Notes under the pieces: model-generated
The model's input: the letters and a program-made list of their open reading frames with translations, nothing else
What the model was told of the DNA's origin: nothing
Databases searched by the model: none
Shown: in pieces, positions 18,343-24,557 of the stretch
How positions within the stretch are numbered: the first letter of the stretch is position 1
Layout of the letters: every line of letters begins with the position of its first letter
From: Candidatus Raymondbacteria bacterium RIFOXYA2_FULL_49_16
GTDB lineage: Bacteria > Fibrobacterota > OXYB2-FULL-49-7 > XYB2-FULL-49-35
DNA length: 59,345 nucleotides
Direction: 5' to 3'
NCBI GenBank assembly: GCA_001789205.1
Contig: MFYT01000030.1
Span: 1 to 59,345, forward strand
Translations under genes and position numbers: made by a program

Positions 18343-20591
18343 AAACCCTTTCAGTTATTTTTATCGTTAAAAATGAAGAGGCGCGCATTGGGGCTGTGCT
18401 TGGCGACGTAAAAAAAATCGCCGATGAAATCATTGTCGTTGATACCGGCTCCACTGACCGTACGCGCGAAATCGCCCTTGGGGCGGGCGCCAAAGTTTTC
18501 AACGAACCGTGGGAAAACGACTTTTCAAAGGCACGGAACGCGGCGCTGTCTCATGCGACCCGCGATTGGGTGCTCTGGCTCGACGCGGACGACCGTCTGC
18601 CCGCTGAAGAGGGGCTCAAGATAAAAAGCGCCATTCAGTCCGCGGCAAAGACCCAGGTATTCACCGTTGAAGTGATAAACGCGGTCAAGGACGGCAGACC
18701 CTCCTCATTTCTCCAGATGCGGCTTTTCCCCCGCTCATCAAAGCTCCGTTTCGAGGGGCGCATCCACGAGAGTATTGCGCAGACCGCAAAGGACAATGGG
18801 TTCGAGTTTTGCGCCGCAGAGGTGCGCGTCATACATACAGGGTACGAAACCGCGGCCATGCGCGACGAAAAAATGCAACGCAATCTTTCCATCATCGAGA
18901 ACGAACTGGAGAAAAATCCGGACAATATTGTCCACCGGTTTCTTCTGGCAAACACCTTTCTGGCGTTTGGCAAGCGCACCGAATCCCTGCTTCAGTACGA
19001 GAAAATAGTGGAGACCAGGGAGGCTGCTGGAAAGCAGGCCGATGTCTTTGTCCGCTCCCTGGTCCAACTGGCCAAGGGTGTTACTGACACGGGCAGGTAT
19101 GTGAAGGGTGAGGAATGGGCGCGCAAGGCTGTCGCGGCCCGTCCCGGGGACATGGAGGCGCACTATGTCCTGGCGCGTGCGCTCTTTCTCAGGGGCCAGA
19201 TAAACGAGGCGTTTGCGGAAGTTTCGCGCGCTTTTGACCTGAAACCCTATCTTTCCTCCGTGACCATTGATTTTATAGAAATACGGGCGCTGCTTTACGA
19301 TATGGCTGTGCGCATTTTGGGTCTTAAACAGAAAAAAATCGAGGCCATTGAGCTTGTTCGCAAAGGGATCGAAGAACTGCCCTATTCGCCTGAAATGGTG
19401 AATGTGGCTGCGGCCTTTTTTATTCAGATGGAACGGTTTGATGAGGCAGAGTCGGTCTTCCGCCGGGCCGCCCTGCGCATACCTGAATTTTCCGACCATT
19501 TTAACGAACGTATCAGGGGCCTACGGCTCCTCAAGGACCGGGCAAAAGACCCTGCCCTCATTAATCCCGAATACCTGAAAATGGTGCCAGCCGGCTCTGA
19601 ATCAGCGCTAGTGGTAGGGACGGGCAGCGGGGTCATTGGGCTCGAACTCAAGCGCATGGGAGTTGCACGGGTCTATGGCCTGGTGCTTCCTGGCGAAAAC
19701 AGAAATCTGGCCGTTGCACGGTTCGACGCGATTGTTTCGGATCCCGCGGAGCTTGGCTGTACAGGTATGCTCTTTGATGTCATTCTCTTTGGCGACCAGG
19801 CAGTGCGCGTGCGCGATCCTGGCGCGCTGATCTCCAAAACGCGCGTGTTCTTGAAAGAAGGCGGTATCGCGCTTTTCGTCTTTCCCAATGTGCAGAATTA
19901 CACGGTTCTTTCGGCCCTGGGGTATGGTTTGTGGAACTATGGCGACATGGGTGTGCTGCGATCGGGCATGCGCAGGCTATTTTCGCGGAAGAGCGCTGTG
20001 GGTTTTCTCGATGAACATGGGTTTAAGGCCAAGCACATTCTCGAATGCGTTGACCCTCTTTTTTCACAGCAGGTGGAAAAGACGCAGGCCAAGACAGTGA
20101 ATATCGGCAAGGCCACACTGGATTTTGAAGGGACCGACCTTATCGGCATGCGCGACTTTTTTGTCATCCAGTTCATAATTGCGGCAATCAGGAAAAACAC
20201 CATTCCCGACATTGACGCAGCCTCGCGTCTGAGCGGTAAAGTCGCGGCCGAAAGGGTCGAGGAGCTCCACGCACAGGGGATCGCGCTCATCCAGCAGAAA
20301 AAATACGCCGAGGCTTCGTCTCTCTACTATACTATTCTCAAGGTGAACAAGGACGATTATCTCTCGTATGGGAACCTGGGGCTTGTTGAATGGTATATGG
20401 GAAATTTTGAAGACGCCTATTATCTGTTCAAAAAATCCGTTGCCCTGCAGCCTGATTACGAGGATGGTTTGCTCAATCTATGGGACGCTGCGCAGAAAAC
20501 GAACAAGCAGGACGAGGCAAAGACCATTCTTGAAAAAGCGCTGGCCGCGAACGGAGGTCTTGTTGAGGTGGGGAAGGCGCTGGGGCGATAG
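18339..20591 (+). CDS. GT2 glycosyltransferase with TPR and methyltransferase-like domains
   Basis: 750 residues from a GTG overlapping the previous stop codon. Residues 1-230 are a GT2 domain of the SunS/TPR-linked type (LSVIFIVKNEEARIG, VVDTGSTDRTREIA, VLWLDADDRLP). Residues 230-400 are TPR-like helices. Residues about 420-600 resemble a degenerate SAM-methyltransferase: VVGTGSGVIGLELKRMG, FDVILFGDQ, LKEGGIALFVFPN, and a late FLDEHGF element typical of class-I enzymes acting on sugars or lipids. The last 100 residues are TPR repeats closely related to those of the upstream protein (GNLGLVEWYMGNFEDAYYLF). The pair probably forms one glycan-building unit. The methyltransferase role is inferred because the cofactor-binding region is divergent. 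Confidence 0.85.
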   Translation: MKTLSVIFIVKNEEARIGAVLGDVKKIADEIIVVDTGSTDRTREIALGAGAKVFNEPWENDFSKARNAALSHATRDWVLWLDADDRLPAEEGLKIKSAIQSAAKTQVFTVEVINAVKDGRPSSFLQMRLFPRSSKLRFEGRIHESIAQTAKDNGFEFCAAEVRVIHTGYETAAMRDEKMQRNLSIIENELEKNPDNIVHRFLLANTFLAFGKRTESLLQYEKIVETREAAGKQADVFVRSLVQLAKGVTDTGRYVKGEEWARKAVAARPGDMEAHYVLARALFLRGQINEAFAEVSRAFDLKPYLSSVTIDFIEIRALLYDMAVRILGLKQKKIEAIELVRKGIEELPYSPEMVNVAAAFFIQMERFDEAESVFRRAALRIPEFSDHFNERIRGLRLLKDRAKDPALINPEYLKMVPAGSESALVVGTGSGVIGLELKRMGVARVYGLVLPGENRNLAVARFDAIVSDPAELGCTGMLFDVILFGDQAVRVRDPGALISKTRVFLKEGGIALFVFPNVQNYTVLSALGYGLWNYGDMGVLRSGMRRLFSRKSAVGFLDEHGFKAKHILECVDPLFSQQVEKTQAKTVNIGKATLDFEGTDLIGMRDFFVIQFIIAAIRKNTIPDIDAASRLSGKVAAERVEELHAQGIALIQQKKYAEASSLYYTILKVNKDDYLSYGNLGLVEWYMGNFEDAYYLFKKSVALQPDYEDGLLNLWDAAQKTNKQDEAKTILEKALAANGGLVEVGKALGR

Positions 20592-20594
20592 AAA

Positions 20595-20614
20595 ATAATT
20601 GCGTTGGCAATTAT
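20595..20614. terminator. Hairpin between convergent genes
   Basis: ATAATTGC and GCAATTAT form a perfect 8-base stem around GTTG, placed between the glycosyltransferase stop (20591) and the convergent selenoprotein stop (20622). On the minus strand a TTTTCT run follows, so it could end selenoprotein transcription. It is AT-rich and only moderately convincing. Confidence 0.4.
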
Positions 20615-20621
20615 AGGGTGA

Positions 20622-20837
20622 TCATTCTAGAATTTTTTCTATCTCACCTTCGTCAGGAAACCTGCCTAACTTCTTTTTGGAAAAAACCAGGTTTCCGTTT
20701 TTTTCAACTTCAAACACGCCGCCACTCGATTCAACAAGATCGATCTGCGCGTTGAATTGCTTTTTCAGTATGTCTGCCAGACCGGCAGCCCGTGGCTGGT
20801 AGTTTCACATGCCGCAGTATGTGATGCGAATCTTCAT
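20622..20837 (-). CDS. SelW-like (Rdx family) selenoprotein with in-frame UGA
   Basis: 72 codons including the stop; the frame reads MKIRITYCGM-U-NYQPRAAGLADIL and ends at the TGA at 20624-20622. The in-frame TGA (20807-20805, codon 11) falls at the selenocysteine position of the CxxU redox motif typical of SelW/SelT/SelH (Rdx) proteins, whose hallmark is Y-C-x-x-(C/U)-N-Y-x-P. Downstream it keeps the family layout: QFNAQIDLVESSGGVFEVEKNG and SKKKLGRFPDEGEIEKIL. AGGAGG lies five bases before the ATG, so translation is well supported. A SECIS-like hairpin begins 16 bases after the UGA. The protein should be a small thioredoxin-like cytosolic redox protein. It lies 22 bases after a 63-residue gene and probably shares its transcript. 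The selenocysteine machinery (SelA, SelB, SelC, SelD) is not in this window. Confidence 0.9.
20774..20788 (-). promoter_or_regulatory. Bacterial SECIS-like hairpin
   Basis: On the minus strand, CUGCC-GGUCU-GGCAG forms a perfect 5-base stem with a GGUCU apical loop, starting 16 bases after the UGA. The loop begins with GG, and the same GGUCU loop is known from the E. coli fdhF SECIS recognised by SelB. Loop-to-UGA spacing (21 bases) is within the accepted bacterial range. Confidence 0.8.
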
Positions 20838-20859
20838 CGACGCCTCCTGGATTGGGCCT

Positions 20860-21051
20860 TCATACCCTGCTGAGCAATTCATCAACGTTACTCGAAACAT
20901 GCAGGGCAATTTTCAAATTTATGATATCATCGTTGTCTATGGGGCTTTCCCTGACAGGCCTGCCGGTCAGGAAAGGTATGTACTTCTTGTCCATCACGTT
21001 TTCGAGTTTCACAGTCCTCTTGTCATTAACCGATCCATCACTATTCTTCAT
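20860..21051 (-). CDS. Small hypothetical protein upstream of the selenoprotein
   Basis: 63 residues from the ATG at 21051, which has AGGGAGGT just upstream; a longer in-frame start at 21102 lacks such a site. The protein is charged and soluble (MKNSDGSVNDKRTVKLENVM..., then IPFLTGRPVRESPIDNDD, INLKIALHVSSNVDELL). There is no signal peptide, membrane segment or Cys residue. I do not recognise the family. It is followed after 22 bases by the SelW-like gene with an equally strong ribosome binding site, so the two look like a bicistronic unit; a role as partner or regulator of the redox protein is conjecture. Confidence 0.65.
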   Translation of the reverse strand: MKNSDGSVNDKRTVKLENVMDKKYIPFLTGRPVRESPIDNDDIINLKIALHVSSNVDELLSRV

Positions 21052-21107
21052 ACCAACCTCCCTTGTTTCTTGAAAATAAGGCAAGGGGTGCGCCAAAAAC
21101 AAAAAGC

Positions 21108-21113
21108 ATTATA
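21108..21113 (-). promoter_or_regulatory. Candidate -10 element for the selenoprotein unit
   Basis: A perfect TATAAT on the minus strand lies about 57 bases upstream of the 63-residue gene. No good -35 is visible 17 bases further upstream, so the promoter is tentative. Read-through from the upstream GT-B gene, which ends at 21184, is also possible. Confidence 0.35.
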
Positions 21114-21183
21114 AATCAACAACTTAGATGGCCCGTTGGGAATATTGCTTTGACAAGTCTGTCTCAAAATGAAACAAAGCTGG

Positions 21184-22776
21184 TCACTTCCAGTCGCCAT
21201 AATCGAGTAAGAGACGCAGGTTTTCCGGAATAAAGAAGTATGTCAGCAATTTGTGAGCGAACTCAGGCGGGTTGAAAGCGGGTAGTTTTATATTATGATG
21301 GGTTGTCTTGTAAGAGTTTAGCAGTGATTCGATGTTGCGTGCGTATATTTCAGGGCCGAACAGAGTGTTGATGCTCGATGATACCCGTTCAACATCATGA
21401 CAACCTGACGAGAGGGCGTTTGAAAGCATGGTAAACACTTCGGGATTATAGGCGTGGATTTCACCGAGCATTTTTGTTTCCACCGCTTGTTTGATGAAAT
21501 TGATCTGGGCAGGTACCGAGAGGTATGAAAAATAGATTTTTTCCTGTGAAAAGTGGTCGCGCAGCAGTGCAAGGGTTTTTTCCGCGTCTGTATGGGAGAT
21601 GCCGAATCTTCCTCTCAGAATGCTGATCTTTTTTTCATATTCGGCGAACTGCGTCTCCCTGGTTTTTTTATCTGCTGGGACAATGAGCTCGCTGTAATAA
21701 TTATGGGGCAGTAAGTGGGCAATGCCGGAGAAATCGTCCATGACATAGATCTTTTTCGCAAAGAGGGATTTCCCCAGGATGGGAAATTCGAGATAGGGAA
21801 GGCCAAAGCCCTCCATGACTGAACAGGAGATAATGGCGTCTGACGCACAGGCGAGATCGGTAAGGGTGAAATCATTGGCGATCAGCTGCGGCCCAAATCC
21901 GGCCACACCGACCTTGTAGGTGCGCAAAGTTGAGAAAACAGCCTCTTCGTATGGTTTTTCATCAGGAGCGTCCGCGGGGAGCGTGACCAGCAGATTAGGC
22001 TTTTTGCTCGCGCACAGGGAGATGAGCGCGGCCTCAAGCAGGTTTTTTCTCCTGATGGCACGGCCGGCAAAGAGGAGCCACGGGCTTTTACGGTTGAAGG
22101 TAAAGCCGTTCTGTGCGGCATAGTCCGCGAGTTTTGCGGCAACGGTTGCGCGCGCGGGGGGAGAATCAGCCATGAGCGGGTGGGTAAGGGGGTTGGGTAC
22201 ATAGTGGAGGTGCTCAATGGGCATTCCGCTGAATTTATACGCTGTGTAGTCGTTCCGGTTTATGGTGATCCACCGCGTTCCCGGTGCATCGAAGTAGTAG
22301 GGTTCGCCGATATGTGTGTGCATGAGCGCCAGATTTGACCAGCGGCCCTGCTCCGCGGAATCGTGCACATGCAGCCAGATTTTCCGGTCCGGTTCCTTGC
22401 GCGCAATTCGGCGTACTGCCATGAAGAGCGCGGGGTTTCTGCCCAAGGTCGGATTTTGGACCCAGAGGATGCGGTCCGGACCCGCGGCCTTCAGGAGTTT
22501 TTCCTGGATTCTTTCAGCTACGTCCGCTGGTTTGCCGTGGGCGCTGTCCCAGTAGAATATTTCCGGAACCACTTCGATCCTGACCTTGATTTTTTTTGCC
22601 GTGATGAGCTTGAGCTCTTCAAAGAACCATTCGCTGCGGTCCAGTGTCCCCAGTATAATGGTGATGTCGTTAAGAATGTAGTTGCGCGAGACAAGAATGT
22701 CCAGGCTTTTGAGAATGAGAGAGGAAACGCCCCCAGGGAAGGCGTGATAGTGGACAATGACCGGTGAAAACTGCAT
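21184..22776 (-). CDS. GT-B fold glycosyltransferase (GT4-like)
   Basis: 530 residues; the ATG directly abuts the TGA of the upstream gene (TGAATG), so translation is coupled. The N-terminus is VIVHYHAFPGGVSSLIL, a Gly-rich acceptor-domain loop. The central VPNPL and PWLLFAGRAIRRKNLLEA correspond to the donor-domain start of GT4 enzymes, and SVMEGFGLPYLEFPILGKSL is the E-x-F-G-x-P-x-x-E nucleotide-sugar site. No membrane segment is present. Paired with the GT-A protein before it, it probably adds a second sugar to the same small acceptor or glycan. Pathways that use a GT81-type plus a GT4-type enzyme exist for glucosylglycerate-derived compatible solutes, but no phosphatase lies nearby, so that assignment is only a suggestion. 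Confidence 0.8.
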   Translation of the reverse strand: MQFSPVIVHYHAFPGGVSSLILKSLDILVSRNYILNDITIILGTLDRSEWFFEELKLITAKKIKVRIEVVPEIFYWDSAHGKPADVAERIQEKLLKAAGPDRILWVQNPTLGRNPALFMAVRRIARKEPDRKIWLHVHDSAEQGRWSNLALMHTHIGEPYYFDAPGTRWITINRNDYTAYKFSGMPIEHLHYVPNPLTHPLMADSPPARATVAAKLADYAAQNGFTFNRKSPWLLFAGRAIRRKNLLEAALISLCASKKPNLLVTLPADAPDEKPYEEAVFSTLRTYKVGVAGFGPQLIANDFTLTDLACASDAIISCSVMEGFGLPYLEFPILGKSLFAKKIYVMDDFSGIAHLLPHNYYSELIVPADKKTRETQFAEYEKKISILRGRFGISHTDAEKTLALLRDHFSQEKIYFSYLSVPAQINFIKQAVETKMLGEIHAYNPEVFTMLSNALSSGCHDVERVSSSINTLFGPEIYARNIESLLNSYKTTHHNIKLPAFNPPEFAHKLLTYFFIPENLRLLLDYGDWK

Positions 22777-24255
22777 TCAGTTCCCTGCAAGCTCCTGTAC
22801 GCGGTCGAGTATGGCGTTCCGATTTTTGAAGAAACCGAATGCCAGTTCCTTAACCGCGGCATCAACTTTTTCAGCATAGAACGCCTGGGCGTCCTTTTTT
22901 GGAACGCACAGTTTTTTCTGTACGCGTTCTATGTCCGCGACGCTGGCACATCCCAATTCCGCGAGCTTTTGCGCGCAGAACTCGAGAAACGCCGCTGTAT
23001 AAAGATAATTTAATGCAGAACAGGCGTGCGTAGTATCTTTTACCGCTAGCGCATAACCAATTGCTTCGTGAAGGAAAGAGGTCCATTCCATTGCGCCAAT
23101 GCCTAAAAACAGGGGTTGGCTGGTTGTATCTCTAAGCGCGCGATTGAGTGCTGCGTGGCGTTTTTGTACCATGGCAAAGGTTGCGGGCCGAAGCGTTACG
23201 CGCATGCTTTCCTCGAACAGGGGGAATCTTTCGACCAGGGCCAAGCGCTTTGTTGCCACGTTGAAGACGCTGGTTTCGCCTGGATCAATGAAGGCAATGC
23301 CGGTCTCTTGTGGCCCGCGCATTGTCACATGGCCCAGAGGAGTATCGGCGCCAAGCAAACGGGTGACCCGCTGGTCCAGGGATTCATAGTGCAGAAGACG
23401 TTCGAGGGCCGCTCCAATCACTTCGCCAGGCATGACGCTCAATTTTGCGTCGTCAGTAATGTCATGGAGTTTTGCGCCTAAATAGACCTCGTATATGGCG
23501 GTTCCCGCGGCTATGTTGTCAAATGTCGTGGCAATGTCAGTACCATAGCGCCGCCGCGCGTTGGTCCATGTGCTGGCGCGTTCAAGCGCCACTGCTCCTG
23601 CGCTCAGGACAATGTCTCCCGAAATACCGCCAGGCACATAGGTACCCATAAGTGTGGTAAGCGGACCCACGATCATGCGGGTAAGTGACGCGTCGACAAA
23701 ATGGCGGGCATAGCGGGCGGTAATAAAATAATTCTGGCCTAAAGAGCTTTTTTCGTGATAAGCAACGGTGTCTTTAAATACCCGTTGCCAGGCGGCCATG
23801 TCGTTTTTCAGGTCACCATCGAGAAGTATGAGGGTTTCCGCACCAGTATATCCCATTTCATCGAAGATCAGTTTCAGCGCGCTTCCTTTCCCCGGTGTAT
23901 GGTCGTTGTTGTATCCGTCGTACGACCCGACAAAGATGAAAATATCGTTCCGTTTTTCTTTAGGCAGGCTTTCCAGGGTCTCCTGCGCCGAGAAAAGGGC
24001 AGCGTCAATGGTCGCTGTGTCCGAGTTCTTCTCGGTGCATGTTCCGTCCGAGACGATAAAGGCCACTTTCTGGTCCGCGAAGTTTTCCATAGCGCCCAAG
24101 ATACCTTTCCGTAGCTGACTGCCGATGTTGTCCTGGTTGTGAAAGGTGGGGTGCCCGATGATCCAGCGAGGCGTAAAATCCTTTAGAACAGACCCCAGAA
24201 ACCCAGGCGCGGCATTGGGAACTCCCTGGAACACGTTTGGGGCGATCTGTTTCAT
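22777..24255 (-). CDS. GT-A fold glycosyltransferase (GT81/GT78-like)
   Basis: 492 residues from the ATG at 24255 (MKQIAPNVFQG). A longer frame to 24363 is possible, but those bases are part of a duplicated divergent promoter region also found at 30.46-30.6 kb, so the shorter start is preferred. Key motifs: GKGSALKLIFDEMGY, LILLDGDL (DxD-like acid pair near residues 146-148), PGGISGD and RYGTDIATTFDN, an arrangement like glucosyl-3-phosphoglycerate synthase (GT81) and mannosylglycerate synthase (GT78). The C-terminal 200 residues are helical. The donor and acceptor cannot be read from sequence. It directly precedes the GT-B gene and heads the leftward group. Confidence 0.8.
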   Translation of the reverse strand: MKQIAPNVFQGVPNAAPGFLGSVLKDFTPRWIIGHPTFHNQDNIGSQLRKGILGAMENFADQKVAFIVSDGTCTEKNSDTATIDAALFSAQETLESLPKEKRNDIFIFVGSYDGYNNDHTPGKGSALKLIFDEMGYTGAETLILLDGDLKNDMAAWQRVFKDTVAYHEKSSLGQNYFITARYARHFVDASLTRMIVGPLTTLMGTYVPGGISGDIVLSAGAVALERASTWTNARRRYGTDIATTFDNIAAGTAIYEVYLGAKLHDITDDAKLSVMPGEVIGAALERLLHYESLDQRVTRLLGADTPLGHVTMRGPQETGIAFIDPGETSVFNVATKRLALVERFPLFEESMRVTLRPATFAMVQKRHAALNRALRDTTSQPLFLGIGAMEWTSFLHEAIGYALAVKDTTHACSALNYLYTAAFLEFCAQKLAELGCASVADIERVQKKLCVPKKDAQAFYAEKVDAAVKELAFGFFKNRNAILDRVQELAGN

Positions 24256-24390
24256 GGGAGAAAAGATACATGTATTTCCCTGCGATTGATAAAGAAAAAT
24301 ATGCAGTCGAAGATGTAGTAAATAAAAATCATGGAAAAACCCATTGATATCCTTGTAGACCATATGGCCCCTGTGGACGAAGGGTTGCTA
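24249..24390. repeat. Direct repeat copy A (divergent promoter and methyltransferase 5' end)
   Basis: About 140 bases match 30459-30602 in the same orientation at an offset of 6210-6212. This includes an identical 25-base block at 24278-24302 versus 30488-30512 and matching ATG-GAAAAA start contexts (24331 versus 30543). The two copies bound a 6.2-kb module with the AraC regulator and the Asp-box gene. Confidence 0.8.
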
Positions 24391-24417
24391 GAATTATTAA
24401 CGCTCCTATTTTTCTAG
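24331..24417 (+). pseudogene. Remnant of an RlmD-type methyltransferase 5' end
   Basis: The frame MEKPIDILVDHMAPVDEG parallels the real start of the methyltransferase gene at 30543 (MEKAIEIIVDRMALAGEG), then diverges into LLELLTLLFF and a stop at 24415-24417. Only the first 18 codons or so of the TRAM domain remain. It marks the left end of the 6.2-kb module and shows that the gene, or its promoter and start, was duplicated or displaced. Confidence 0.7.
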
Positions 24418-24506
24418 CGATGCGCATCCAGGCCGGGTTTCCATGAATGAACCATGATTTGTAGAGGCCTCAGGAGTTTTTCTCTATGAAGAAAAGTAAG
24501 TAATCG

Positions 24507-24536
24507 TTGGTTTTGCGCATTTTATAAGGTTATATT
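24507..24536 (+). promoter_or_regulatory. Candidate promoter of the AraC-type gene
   Basis: TTGGTT (24507-24512), an 18-base spacer and TATATT (24531-24536) lie 22 bases upstream of the start codon. The -10 hexamer is the same as in the two stronger promoters at 33395 and 38483; the -35 is weak. Confidence 0.4.
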
Positions 24537-24557
24537 TTAACAATTATAACTGAAGAA

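Noticed and set aside
20941-20980. Palindrome around CCTGAC-AGGCCT-GTCAGG
   Set aside because: It lies inside the 63-residue coding frame (FLTGRPVRE), is short and has no second copy nearby.
24256-24363. Longer N-terminus for the GT-A glycosyltransferase
   Set aside because: The extra 36 codons lie wholly in the duplicated divergent promoter region, and the reading does not resemble glycosyltransferase sequence, although AGGGG precedes the ATG at 24363.
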